From: Mycobacterium sp. ST-F2
GTDB lineage: Bacteria; Actinomycetota; Actinomycetes; Mycobacteriales; Mycobacteriaceae
Direction: 5' to 3'
DNA length: 64,000 bases
NCBI RefSeq assembly: GCF_001905655.1
Contig: NZ_JMHT01000063.1
Coordinates: 39,893 to 103,892, forward strand
The translations under genes and the position numbers were made by a program. Positions within the stretch are counted from its first letter, which is position 1. Every line of letters starts with the position of its first letter. The notes beneath the pieces are model-generated. The model searched no databases. It worked only from the letters and a program-made list of their open reading frames with translations, and was not told where the DNA came from. Shown here in pieces: positions 51,283 through 62,500 of this stretch.

Positions 51283-52362
51283 ATGACCACGATCGACCCG
51301 GGCGCACCGGTTCTCGTCACAGGCGCCAGCGGGTACATCGGCAGCTGGATCGTCCGCTATCTGCTCGAAGCAGGCCGCACCGTGCACGGCACCGTGCGCA
51401 ATCCACAGAAGCCGACGGGCCTGGAGCACCTCCATAAGCTGTCGGCTGACCACCCCGGCAAGCTCAAGCTCTTCAAGGCGGACCTGCTCGACACCGGCAG
51501 CTTCGACGAGGCCATGGCCGGCTGCGAACTCGTCATGCACACGGCGTCGCCGTTCCTGCTCCAGGGCGTGACCGACGCGGCCGAGGCGCTGGTCCGCCCC
51601 GCGCTGGAGGGCACCCGCAACGTCCTGGATTCGGTGAACCGCACCGAGAGCGTCAAGCGCGTCGTGCTGACCAGCAGCGTGGTGGCGATCTACGGTGACG
51701 CCCGCGAATCCCGCGACGTCCCCGGCGGCGTCTTCACCGAGGACCAGTGGAACACGACCAGCAGTGTCGACCACCAGCCGTATTCGTATTCCAAGACCGT
51801 GGCCGAGCAGGAGGCCTGGAAGTACCAGAAGGCACAGGACCGCTGGGACCTGGTCACCATCCACCCGGGCCTGGTGCTCGGACCGTCGCTGACCAGCGCC
51901 AGCGACTCGGCCAGCCTGGCCACCATGAAGCAGTTCGCCGACGGCACCATGCTGACCGGGGCACCGGAGCTGACCTCGGGCGTCGTCGACGTCCGCGACG
52001 TGGCCGACGCCCACGTGCGCGCCGGCTTCACCCCCGAGGCTCATGACCGCTACCTCGTCAACGCCGCCTCGCTGAGCCTGCTGGAGATCGGCCAGATCCT
52101 GCGCGGCGAGTTCGGCGTGCTCTACCCGTTCCCGTGGCTGAACGTGCCCAAGGTGGCCGTGAAGGCCGTCGCGCCGGTCCTCGGACTGACGCGTGAGTTC
52201 GTGGACACCAACGTGGGATACCCGCTGGTCTTCGATGCCAGCCGCAGCCAGAGCGAGCTGGGATTGGTGTACCGGCCCATCGAGCAAACTGTCATCGACC
52301 ACTTCCAGCAGATGCTGGACGACGGCATCGTGCGCAAGCGGCCGAGCATCCGTCTGCCGTAA
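51283..52362 (+). CDS. NAD(P)-dependent epimerase/reductase of the extended SDR family
   Basis: A 359-residue protein resembling dihydroflavonol 4-reductase and cinnamoyl-CoA reductase. The nucleotide loop VLVTGASGYIGSWIVRYLLEAG is at the N-terminus; the catalytic Y-x3-K is YSYSKTVAEQ near residue 167; VVLTSSVVAIYG is the serine strand. The natural substrate is unknown, possibly an aldehyde, ketone or thioester-derived carbonyl. Its position between dnaQ and murT is not part of the M. tuberculosis order as I recall it. Confidence 0.87.
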   Translation: MTTIDPGAPVLVTGASGYIGSWIVRYLLEAGRTVHGTVRNPQKPTGLEHLHKLSADHPGKLKLFKADLLDTGSFDEAMAGCELVMHTASPFLLQGVTDAAEALVRPALEGTRNVLDSVNRTESVKRVVLTSSVVAIYGDARESRDVPGGVFTEDQWNTTSSVDHQPYSYSKTVAEQEAWKYQKAQDRWDLVTIHPGLVLGPSLTSASDSASLATMKQFADGTMLTGAPELTSGVVDVRDVADAHVRAGFTPEAHDRYLVNAASLSLLEIGQILRGEFGVLYPFPWLNVPKVAVKAVAPVLGLTREFVDTNVGYPLVFDASRSQSELGLVYRPIEQTVIDHFQQMLDDGIVRKRPSIRLP

Positions 52363-52405
52363 GTGGGCACCCTCACACGTGTCGTCACATCCGGGGCGGC
52401 CCTCT

Positions 52406-52411
52406 TAGACT
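52406..52411 (+). promoter_or_regulatory. -10 element of murT-gatD
   Basis: TAGACT, seven bases before the ATG at 52419, the leaderless spacing. Confidence 0.6.
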
Positions 52412-52418
52412 TCCGGGG

Positions 52419-53645
52419 ATGATCACCGCACGAGGACGCGTGGCGCTGGGCGCGGGCGCTGCCGCCCGCTGGGCGTCGCGCGTGACGGGCCGTGGTGCCG
52501 GCGCCATGATCGGCGGGCTCGTCGCCATGAAGCTGGACCCGTCGATCCTGGGACAGCTGGGTTCCGGGCGGCGTTCCGTCGTCGTCACCGGCACCAACGG
52601 CAAGTCCACGACGACGCGGATGACGGCCGCGGCGCTGGCGACCATCGGGCCGGTGGCCTCCAACAGCGAGGGCGCCAACATGGACGCGGGCCTCATCGCA
52701 GCTTTGGCGGGCTCACGCAAGGCGGAGTTGGCCGCCCTCGAGGTCGATGAGATGCACGTGCCGCATGTCTCCGATGCGGTGGACCCGTCGGTGATCGTGT
52801 TGCTCAACCTGTCGCGCGATCAGCTGGACCGGGTCGGCGAGATCAACCACATCGAGCGGACGCTTCGGGCCGGGCTGGCCCGCCATCCCAAGGCCGTCGT
52901 CGTGGCCAACTGTGACGACGTGCTGGTGACGTCGGCGGCGTACGACAGTCCCAACGTGGTGTGGGTGGCCGCCGGCGGCGGCTGGTCGGGCGACTCGGTG
53001 AGTTGTCCGCGCAGTGGCGAGGTGATCGTCCGGGAGAACGGGCACTGGCATTCGACCGGCGCCGACTTTGCGCGCCCCGAGCCGCAGTGGTGGTACGACG
53101 AGACCAATATCTATGGGCCCGAAGGCTTTACCGCACCCATGACGCTGGCCCTTCCCGGTACGGTGAACCGCGGCAACGCGACGCAGGCCGTGGCCGCGGC
53201 GGTCGCGCTGGGCGCGTCGCCCGCCGCCGCGGTGGCGGCGGTGTCGACGGTCGACGAGGTCGCCGGCCGCTACCGGACCCTGCAGGTCGGTGAGCACACC
53301 GTGCGCATGCTGCTGGCCAAGAACCCCGCCGGCTGGCAGGAGGCGCTGTCGATGGTATCCAGTAATGTTGCGGGAGCTGTTATTTCGGTGAACGGCCAGG
53401 TGCCCGACGGCGAAGACCTGTCCTGGCTGTGGGACGTGAACTTCGAGCACTTCGTCAACTTCCCGGCGCCCATCGTGTCGGCCGGCGAACGCGGCACCGA
53501 CCTTGCCGTCCGCCTCGGCTACGCCGGCGTCGACCACACACTGGTGCACGACACGCTGGCTGCCATCAAGTCCTGTCCGCCCGGACACGTCGAGGTCATC
53601 GCGAACTACACGGCGTTCCTGCAGCTGAGCCGGGAGCTGGCATGA
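52419..53645 (+). CDS. murT: MurT, Mur-ligase-like subunit of the lipid II isoglutaminyl synthase
   Basis: A 408-residue protein with the Mur ligase P-loop VVVTGTNGKSTTTRMTA near residues 55-72, the central domain (NSEGANMDAGL, EVDEMHVPHV) and a C-terminal DUF1727 domain. With GatD it amidates the alpha-carboxyl of glutamate in the peptidoglycan stem. The zinc-ribbon region that has four cysteines in Gram-positive cocci reads SCPRSGEVIV here, with only one of the expected cysteines. The stop overlaps the gatD start as ATGA. Confidence 0.94.
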   Translation: MITARGRVALGAGAAARWASRVTGRGAGAMIGGLVAMKLDPSILGQLGSGRRSVVVTGTNGKSTTTRMTAAALATIGPVASNSEGANMDAGLIAALAGSRKAELAALEVDEMHVPHVSDAVDPSVIVLLNLSRDQLDRVGEINHIERTLRAGLARHPKAVVVANCDDVLVTSAAYDSPNVVWVAAGGGWSGDSVSCPRSGEVIVRENGHWHSTGADFARPEPQWWYDETNIYGPEGFTAPMTLALPGTVNRGNATQAVAAAVALGASPAAAVAAVSTVDEVAGRYRTLQVGEHTVRMLLAKNPAGWQEALSMVSSNVAGAVISVNGQVPDGEDLSWLWDVNFEHFVNFPAPIVSAGERGTDLAVRLGYAGVDHTLVHDTLAAIKSCPPGHVEVIANYTAFLQLSRELA

Positions 53646-54355
53646 GCTCGCCCGTACGTATCGGTCTGGTGCTGCCCGACGTCATGGGCACCTACGGCGA
53701 CGGCGGCAATGCCGTCGTCCTGCGACAGCGCTTGCAGCTCAGGGGAATTGACGCGGAGATCGTCGAGATCACGCTCAACGACCCGGTGCCGGATTCAATG
53801 GATCTGTACACCCTCGGCGGCGCCGAGGACTACGCGCAGCGCCTGGCGACGCGGCATCTGCTGCAGTATCCGGGGCTGCAGCGGGCGGTCGAGCGCGGCG
53901 CTCCGGTGCTGGCGATCTGCGCCGCCATCCAGGTGCTGGGGCACTGGTACGAGACGTCGTCGGGCGAGCGCGTCGACGGCGTCGGCCTGCTGGACGTGAC
54001 GACGTCGCCGCAGCCCGAGCGCACCATCGGGGAGGTGGCGTCGGTTCCGGTCGTCGACGGCCTCACCCAGAAGCTCACCGGTTTCGAAAATCACCGCGGC
54101 GGAACCGATCTCGGCCCCCTGGCCAAACCGTTGGCGCGCGTCGAAAAGGGTGCAGGCAACCGCGCGGGCTCCGGCTACGACGGCGTCGTCCAGGGCAGTG
54201 TCGTGGCGACCTATCTCCACGGCCCGTGTCTGGCCCGCAATCCGGAGTTGGCCGACTACCTGCTGGCCCAGGTCGTCGGCGACCTGCCGCCCCTGGACCT
54301 GCCCGAGGTCGACCTGCTCCGCCGCGAGCGCCTGGCCGCGCCCCGTCGCGCTTAA
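53642..54355 (+). CDS. gatD: GatD, glutamine amidotransferase subunit of lipid II isoglutaminyl synthase
   Basis: A 237-residue class I-type glutaminase of the CobQ/CobB-like family. Nucleophile Cys93 is in LAICAAIQVLG and the catalytic histidine is His193 (TYLHGP). LVLPDVMGTYGDGGNAVVL is the typical GatD start. It supplies ammonia to MurT to make isoglutamine in the cell wall precursor. It was formerly annotated cobQ2 (Rv3713). Conserved gene order breaks immediately after it. Confidence 0.94.
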   Translation: MSSPVRIGLVLPDVMGTYGDGGNAVVLRQRLQLRGIDAEIVEITLNDPVPDSMDLYTLGGAEDYAQRLATRHLLQYPGLQRAVERGAPVLAICAAIQVLGHWYETSSGERVDGVGLLDVTTSPQPERTIGEVASVPVVDGLTQKLTGFENHRGGTDLGPLAKPLARVEKGAGNRAGSGYDGVVQGSVVATYLHGPCLARNPELADYLLAQVVGDLPPLDLPEVDLLRRERLAAPRRA

Positions 54356-54357
54356 TC

Positions 54358-54370
54358 CCTGCCGCGCAGG
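54358..54370. terminator. Weak hairpin between gatD and the helicase gene
   Basis: CCTGC-CGC-GCAGG, five-base arms, lies between the gatD stop and the convergent helicase stop. It could be a weak terminator; the arms are short. Confidence 0.35.
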
Positions 54371-56563
54371 TTAGCCGACCGATGGCGCACCGGTATCCGG
54401 CAGTAGCTCACTCGGAGCCCCAGTGTGCAAGACCACCAACACATCTCGCGCGCGAGTGGCTGCGACGTATAGCAGCGACCGCTCACGCCGAAGTGCATCT
54501 GCGCGTTCGGCTTCCGGAAGCGACTTCAGCCGGTACTCCGACGGCAGACTGTCCTTCCCTACGCCAACCAGAATCACCCGGGAGAATTCCATGCCCTTCG
54601 AGCGGTGCATGGTCATCACAGCAGCTTTCCCAGACGCGGCCTGGCCGTCGCGGTCGACGAACCGCACCTCGGCGCCGTGTTCGGCCAGCACCCGCGGCAG
54701 TCGCTCACCTTCATTGCGCGTCGACACGAGCAGGCCAACCGGACCAACGGCATCGCCCCACTCCTTCACGAAGCCCGCTGCCCGCTCATAGAGCGCGCTG
54801 AGCGATTCACATTGCACAACAAACGGTTTCGGCCCACTGCGCGCAGACCGATAGCCATCAGATGACACGGCCTCTTCGTTCAGGTCCACGAATTGCTCGC
54901 CGCTGAGAATCCCGAGCGCGTACCGCAAATTCTGGTCAGTCGTCCGGTAGTTCAAGGTGAGTCGTTTGGACCGCCCGACGATGTTGATGCCGAACCGCTT
55001 GAGTGCCACTTGGTTCCCGTAGATCCGTTGATGCGAATCTTCTGCCAGGAAAAGATCATTCGGCCCGGGGGCCACCAGAGCCCGCAAGAGCATCAGCCGG
55101 GTCGGGCTGAGGTCCTGCGCCTCGTCGACCAGGATGTGGTCAGCGAACCGCAGGCCCGTCGTGTCCAGGTAGGTCGCGGCGATGACGGCCCGCTCGTCCC
55201 AGTCGGTCGCGCCGTTGGCGGCTGCGGTGGAACGGTACGCCTCGATAATGTCCCAGACCTGCCCACGTTTGCCGCGGTCGAGCGCAACGCCGCGCCCGGG
55301 TCGGCGGACTTTCAAGTACTGCTCACGCGAGGTGATTCGGTTGGGCAGCACGATCATTCCGTACTCGGCCGCCAAGAAACCCGGCGAACGAAGCTCTGCC
55401 GACAGGTCCGACCCCGCCGCCGCATTGGCCCACTCCCCGTCACCGACGACACCCAGAACATCCGCGCCCCGTGGGCCGAGCACCGATGTGACGGCAGCGC
55501 TGTCGGCCATCGTCAGCACACGATGCGCGATCGCATCGACGCCGCCAACATAGATACCGGGCTCCCCCAGCGCACTGGCGATTGGCAGGTCACGGTCGAG
55601 CACTTTCAACTGGTCGCGCAATCCATCGGCGAGTGTTCTGTTGAACGTTGTCAGCACGATTCGTGCAGACGGATTCGCCTTGGCCAGCGCACGGGCTCGA
55701 TGCAACAGAACGACGGTCTTGCCGGTTCCGGCGCCACCGGATAATCGAGCGGAGCTGTTGTAGGGCTTGTCGACGAACATCCGCTGTTCGGGATGCAGGT
55801 AAACCCGCCATGCATGAAAGTCGTTCTTCTCCAGGATGTCCCGCAGCGAGTCGTCGTCACCGTTGATGAACGCGAACTCCATCTGGGCCGCGGGATGCTT
55901 CAACGCCTCGAGCAGGTCGTCGTCTGATTCGTCATCGGTCTTCATGTCACGAATCGAGTAGGCGTCGCGGACGTCCGACAGTGGCTTGCCGGTGTAGATG
56001 TCGAGCAGCGCTTCGCCCTGCCACTTGGCAGACGCTGTGGCTGCATAGTCGAGAAGTTCTGAAGAGTCGGTGATGTCGAGCACGCCTTCGGCGAAGTCGG
56101 CGTCGATGCCGAGGTCGGTGAACATATCGACGGTGAATTCCCGTTCACGCAACGACTTTTCGACCGTGGATACAACTTCGGTCGTCGCCGGCTGGGGCGT
56201 CGGCGGCTTTGGTGCCGCCGCCTCGGCGTCCTGGTCGGCTTTGATCAGCTCGGCAATTCCATTGCGCGGGTTGATCGACACCTTGACCTTGCGCGCCTGC
56301 TCGATCGCGTCGTCGTGCGGAAGGGTGCCGAGGTAGACGTAGTGTGCCTCGGCGCCAGAGCCCTGGACCTTGACCATAACTGCGCGGTAGAAGTCGTTGA
56401 CTCGGCCCGTTCGTACTCTCGGGTCGATGCAATTGTTGATCGGCTCGATGTGCAGTCCCGGTGCGGTGTCGTCCTTTTGGAGTTTGGCCAGAAACGCATA
56501 CACCGCCTTCTGGGTACTGCCGTCGACATCACCGAGTTGGGGACCGAAAACGATCTGCGGCAT
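54371..56563 (-). CDS. UvrD/Rep-type helicase with N-terminal RelE-like domain
   Basis: A 730-residue protein. Residues ~1-105 look like a RelE/ParE-type toxin fold, not a helicase part: AVYAFLAKLQKDD, then RVRTGRVNDFYRAVMVKV, HYVYLGTLPHDDAIEQARK. After a linker comes a superfamily 1A helicase core with Walker A GGAGTGKT near residue 280, DEAQDLSP near 480, NYRTTDQNLRYA near 535, MTMHRSKGMEF near 650 and YVAATRARD near 697, so all main motifs are present. The gene starts at ATG 56563, which overlaps the stop of the upstream DUF1998 helicase by one base (TAATG), so translation is coupled. DNA unwinding plus toxin-like RNA or ribosome attack is inferred, not shown. Confidence 0.85.
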   Translation of the reverse strand: MPQIVFGPQLGDVDGSTQKAVYAFLAKLQKDDTAPGLHIEPINNCIDPRVRTGRVNDFYRAVMVKVQGSGAEAHYVYLGTLPHDDAIEQARKVKVSINPRNGIAELIKADQDAEAAAPKPPTPQPATTEVVSTVEKSLREREFTVDMFTDLGIDADFAEGVLDITDSSELLDYAATASAKWQGEALLDIYTGKPLSDVRDAYSIRDMKTDDESDDDLLEALKHPAAQMEFAFINGDDDSLRDILEKNDFHAWRVYLHPEQRMFVDKPYNSSARLSGGAGTGKTVVLLHRARALAKANPSARIVLTTFNRTLADGLRDQLKVLDRDLPIASALGEPGIYVGGVDAIAHRVLTMADSAAVTSVLGPRGADVLGVVGDGEWANAAAGSDLSAELRSPGFLAAEYGMIVLPNRITSREQYLKVRRPGRGVALDRGKRGQVWDIIEAYRSTAAANGATDWDERAVIAATYLDTTGLRFADHILVDEAQDLSPTRLMLLRALVAPGPNDLFLAEDSHQRIYGNQVALKRFGINIVGRSKRLTLNYRTTDQNLRYALGILSGEQFVDLNEEAVSSDGYRSARSGPKPFVVQCESLSALYERAAGFVKEWGDAVGPVGLLVSTRNEGERLPRVLAEHGAEVRFVDRDGQAASGKAAVMTMHRSKGMEFSRVILVGVGKDSLPSEYRLKSLPEAERADALRRERSLLYVAATRARDVLVVLHTGAPSELLPDTGAPSVG

Positions 56564-59500
56564 TACGAGGACACCTTTCCGATCACCGCTGAAATCTCTG
56601 ACGCCTCGGCTGCAACCAGCCGCCAACCGAGATCGACCAAATCTGTGCGGTCCTCGTCGTACAGCTCCAAGTCCACAGCGATCTTGTACTCGGGCCACGC
56701 AATGCTGGTCATTATTCCTTCCACCTCGGCGCCGACGGTCGGCTTCGGCAGCTTCAACTCGTCGATCCGCGCCAGCAGCCTGGCCTCGACTTCTGTTGCA
56801 CCGTCTGCATTTTCCGCCTCTGGCACCACAACCGACCCGAGCTTCATGTGGTTACGCGTGGTGATGACGGTTTCGGCTTGCCGCAGGCTGAGCAGATTGG
56901 ACAGCCAGAGCCATTCCTGCCAGGAGGCCTTGCCGTCGGGTCCGGCTTCCGCGTCGTCGAGCACGACGGCGGTGGCGAATGTGAACGTTGCCTGGTCGAC
57001 GTGACGAAGGACGACGGCCAGTCGGTCGCGTCGCCATACCGTGGCGACGGCATCGCCTGCCGCAGGCGCACCCCCATCGAGGACGTCAAGACCCACCTGC
57101 GCCAGGTCGGCATCCGACCGCATTGGCAATTGTGTGACACCGTCGGGGACGAGGAAGAACGGCACCCAGTGGGCCAGGTCTCGACGCTCGTCTGCCGAGG
57201 GCGCCTGAATCCAGGCCAACAGGGATTCCATCGGCCCGCGCGGAATGAGGTCCACCGCTTTCGCTGACAGCTTGTCGCCGGCTGCGGCCAACACCGGGGA
57301 CACGGTCTGCGCCGAGTACCACGACGGCGGTTTCGCCTCTTTGAGGTCATCCCAAGTGAAAGCCATCACGAAATATCCTTGGCCGCGCAGATTTTGCCGC
57401 TTCTCGGCGTCGTCCCACAGTCGGTTATTGGTGATGCTGGCGTGGAAGTCGAATCCGTCGGTGAAGATCGCGACCGGCGGCACGCCGGGCTTTTTGGACC
57501 GAAGCACGAAGTCGGGCTTGCACCCGGAAATGTTCTGCTGCGGCTGAAGTGTCCACTCTCGTCCGGCTCCCAGCGAGAAATTCCACGCGATGCCAGAGCC
57601 GGTCCAGAACGGTTCGATGGTGGCGCCGAGAGTCTTGAGCCGTTCTTCCAGTACCCGACGGAATTCGAGTTCGAGAGTCGATTCGTGGGACTTCGTGTCC
57701 GGCCACTCTTCCTTCAAGTTCCACGTCATTGTGGTGGGGGCGCCGAGCAGTTCGCGCAGCCGGTTCTCCGCGTACGCACGGTCGGTGTACTTCACCTGAT
57801 GCAGCGACGCGAACGGCAGCAGGCATTTGTCGCAGGCCAGCTTGCCGTCATCCTGGCACGGGCACGCCGCGACAACGTCGAGTGCCAACCGCAGGATCGT
57901 CCACACAATCTCCGGGTTGGCGAGCTCGGCCAGATATCCGGTCCCGCCCGGGACGATGTCGTGGATCAGGAGTGTACGGGCTCCGCTGTCGGGATCGCGG
58001 ATCGGCTGGACCTGCAGGTGGTCGGGCGCGCCGCCGATGTGTTGTTGCAGCCCGAGCAGCAGCGCGGCGGTCATGGACGGAATCGCGAAAGGGTCTGCGC
58101 CGACGGTCCATTCGATGGGCAGTCGCATGACAAGCCCCTCGGTGACCATCTTGCGGCCCAGCGCGATGCTGACGGTCTTCTCGTTCTGAGCCGTACGCAA
58201 CGAGCACCACGGCCGGTGCTCCCGGGGCGAGTTCGAGCCGGTGGCGAGGTCGAGCTTGCCGCACTCGGAGCACAGCCGGAACATCGCCGCGTTCCACTCG
58301 TCCCCAGCGATGAACCGCGAAGTGCCCGGCGCGTGAGTCTTGCCGATGTTGAGCCACCGCAGAGTCAGGCCACGAATGTGCTTGGCCCCCAAGCCGATAT
58401 CGTCGGCATACCAGGTGCGTGACGTACCGGCGCCGTCGATGTCGGCGGCGAACACGATGTCGAAGCGCTCGCGGGTGCGTTCATCGCGCACATCGTCGAT
58501 GGTGGCTTCTTCGCGGCGGATCGCCGAAGACACCGCGGTCAACTCCACCACGGGAATTCGTTGCCCGACGTCGGCGATACCCGTGGCCTGGCAGCGTGGG
58601 CACATCGTGGGCGAGGCTTCCTCGTCGATGAATCCGCAGTCCGGGCAGCACGCCCACGCCCGGATCGCCTCACCCTCGACGCCCAAATCGATGGCGTCGA
58701 TCGCGATCGCGAATCCGTTGGCGTAAAACGTTGAGCCGGGCGCAAAATCGCGTAGCGCGGCTGCCGATCCACGGGAGAGCTCGAAGGAGGTGTCGTCGTA
58801 GGACTGAGTTTCGGGGTCCATCCACGACACCGACACGGCGAGGGTCACGGAGTCGTCGAGCAGTGTGTAGTTCGGGAATAGCCCGAACGTTTCCAGCGTA
58901 CTGATCCAGTATTCGCTGCGCAGATCGCTGATCTGGCGGTTGGTCAGGTTCAACGCTGCGAGCGCGGTGCGGTATTCGCGTCGGTCGTCTTCGGTGGCGG
59001 CCGCAGAATTCGCTTTTTCTTGCAACGCGGGAAGCACACCCTGAACCTGGGTACGCCGATGTCCTAGTGTTTCAAGGCGTTTCGACCACGCCAACGATGC
59101 TTGATGGCAGCGGTCCCCGAGGCCGCCGCCGGGCGTGGCCCACTCGCGCAACCGCTCGACCACATCACGATCGAGTGAGCCGAACCCGCCGACGAATGCG
59201 TCGATGAGTGCGGGGTTGGTCTCGGCCTCGTCGACGAGCGTCCCGAGATAGGTCCCGGCGACGGTGGATGACAACGCCTCCACGGTGTTGCGTGGGTGCG
59301 GCATGTCCTTGTCGCGGGCTAGGCGATCGGCGACCGACGCGACGAACTGGCGGCGCAGAATCTCTTCGGCGTCAAGGTAAGTGGCGGGTGGTCGCACCGT
59401 GCCGTTGATGATGTCCAGCGGCCGGTAGAACCTCGGTAACTGGTCGCCGCGGGCGGTCACGAACGCGAGGTTGAACGCATTGCCGGTGATGCGGCCGGCC

Positions 59501-62500
59501 CGGCCCACTCGCTGTAAGTAATTGGCGACGGTCTTGGGCAGTGACGCCAGCATGACCGCCGACAGGTCGCCGATGTCGATGCCCATCTCCAGCGTGGGTG
59601 TCGCAACCAAAACGTTGGGCGCATCCGGCGCGGGATTGTTTGCCTTGAATTGGTTCTCGTACTCCAGCCGAACCTTGTCCTCCAAGAGGCTGGTGTGCTC
59701 GCGTGCCACCACCCGCTGAATGTCGGACGATTCGTACATCTGGCGATAGAAGTTGTCCTGCAATGCAAAGGCGCGTTGCGAACCGGCGCAGCGCGGGACA
59801 AAGCAGGGGCCGCCGGCCAGCCGGGCCACCGCATCCGGCGCGGCCACGGTCACCGCGTGACAGTCATCGCACTGCAGCGCCACTTCGCCGCCCGTCATCT
59901 CCTCGGGTATGACAGCGCGCACGATCACGGCGCGCGGATCGAGGTGGTAGGTGGTGGCACCGGACTTGGAGGTGACGGTTCCGATGACGCCACGATCCGC
60001 CAATTGCTCGAACAGCAGGCGAGAGAGGGTGGCGCCATCGTTGGCGGTGTCCAGGCCGAGAACCTTCTTGGTCCAGGCGGAGTACCAACCCCGGACTGAG
60101 CCCACTGGTTCCAGATCCGTATCACCACTGCCTCGCCTGCCCGCCACCGGGAAGCCGGGCGTGGAGTTGCCCTTGCCAAAACCGGGCATGCCTTCTTGGC
60201 GTTTGCGGCCACCGGTGATCCACCAGCGGTTCCCGTCCTCCTGCCGGAACTTGGCGAACCATTCGTGGTCGATCGCGCCACGAGTGCGCATCCGCTCGAT
60301 GACGCCGACGACCCACCGCAGCAGCAGATCGTCGGTTGTATCGATGATGCTCGACTGCGTTCCCGCGGCGGCCTCCCACGCGGCGCGCGCGCAGCGCGTC
60401 AGGAGGCCACTGTTCGCATCGAGTCCGGCGACAACACTGCCCGAAAGCTCAAGCGTGCGACCCACATTCGAGCGTAAACCAAATTCCAGCTCGATGTCGA
60501 GCAGCAGCCGCTTCTCCACCCAGCCAAGTACCTGGCGAGGTACCTGCCGCAGAGTCGGCGCCGACCAAAACTGCTCGAACTTCTCCCGCGCGGCGAGTTC
60601 GGGCGGCAGCGCGCGATAGCGCTTGCCTTGGTCATCGCCGGCCAGGTCCACGACGCGGGCGGCCAGTTTCGCGAGGTCGATGTCGTCGTCGCCGATCGCC
60701 TGGCGCACCAGCGAGCGCAGAGTCAGCGCGTGCGAACGGGCCTGGACGAAACCAGCCCGGTGCGCCGCGTCCTGCACGCTGTCAGTGAACACCAGGGCTT
60801 TCTTCTCCTTCGGATCCAACCCTGGAGTACCGAAAAGCCCCGACAGGGACACCGACAACATGGTCGCGATCGCCGAACCCAGGAACCGAATCCCCTCCGC
60901 ACGAAGGCATGACGGGCAGGTGTCCTTCTTCGAGAGCTCTCCCGCGTTGTCTCCCTTATGCGTCAGCACCGGAAGGACGACGGACTCTTCGCCGCCGCCG
61001 GACGCCGGTACCAATTGGCGCGCCTCGACGTCGAACCACATCAGGTTGGAATCTTCGCCTGCTTCCGACTCCCGGTCCCCTTCAGCAGGAGCGTGGATCA
61101 GCGGCCGGAACCGTTCGTCGCCCTTCATGTGCTTCGCGCGGGTCGCGTCATCGCTGGATTCCAGTTCCCAGCCAGTGGGCGCCAGGATCACTCCCCAGCC
61201 GGACCGGTGGCAGTGCCGGCAGTAGATCGCCGGGAACGTCGGCAGCGCGTGACCCGAGGCGTCGGCTACGACCCCGTCGTCCTCCCAGATCAGTCGCGGC
61301 GAACCGGCCGCCTCGCGCCCAACACGGGTCAGCTCACGGATCCACAGATGGGCCTCGACCGAAACAGCTTCGCGGCCACACTCTTTGCGCAGGTGGCTGA
61401 GCATCGCCAGCACCGCTTCGAAAAACACCTCAACATCGGCCGGCTTGGCCACCGCGATCTCGCGAGGATTCACGGTCGCCGCCGCGAGGTCAGCCAACGA
61501 GATCGCATCTCCCGACGCCGAAACGACCGCTTGGACCAACGGATGCTGTTTGGCCAGGCTGAGCAACGCATCAGCGTCAACGTCCTCGATCGCCTCACGC
61601 GGCGCCGAATCATACAGCGCTGCAAGGACTTCAACCGCAATAGCGGCGGGAGATGTCGGCTTCGGAAGGGCCCGAACCTGGTCAGCAACCTCGCGAATCA
61701 CCGATGCGTCAACATCATTCGGAGGCCACGGCGGAGGTGCACCCGCCGCCCATTCGTCGATGCCGAACCGCGACTCGGTGACGACTGCCGACTGGTCGAA
61801 CAGCTCGCCGAATACGGTTTCAGCGAAGTCCAGCATGGTGCGTGGATCGCCCTTGTCCCCCAAGGTCGCCGACGTCGCGATCGGTGTGATGCGGCCCAGC
61901 GGCCGCTTCCAGTCGTCCTCAGTCAGGCTCTGATCGGCGGCGTTCCAGTAGCTCTTCAGCGTTAACCCGAGACGGCGCAACAGCATTGACACGTCGGTGC
62001 CCTGGGCGCCGTCGTAGGTGTGGAACTCGTCGAGCACCAGGTACTGCAGGCTGTGCGCACTTTGCCGCCAGATGCCTGCGTCGGCGTGCCGAAGCAGCAG
62101 CTGGTCGAGCATCTTGTAGTTGGTGAGCAGGATGTCGGGTGCGCAGTCGCGGATGATGTCGCGGCTCGTAATCAGGCCGTCGGCACTCACTTTCGAGCGC
62201 TCGGGACCCTCCTGGCCGGTGTAAAGGGCCGCGGTGACGCCGCTGATCGGCTCGTTGGAAACGATCATCGACGCCAGACGGCTCGCCTGGTCGTTGGCCA
62301 GCGCGTTCATCGGATACAGGATGATCGCCTTCGTCCCGGTGATGCCTTGACGCTTGGCGCGCTGAACGTGATCGAGGATCGGATACAGAAACGACTCGGT
62401 CTTACCCGACCCGGTGCCCGTCGTGACCAACGTCGGTAAAGGACGGGGCTTGTCGGCCGTGAGGTTGAAACTGCTCAACCGGTCAAAGGCCGCCGCCTGA

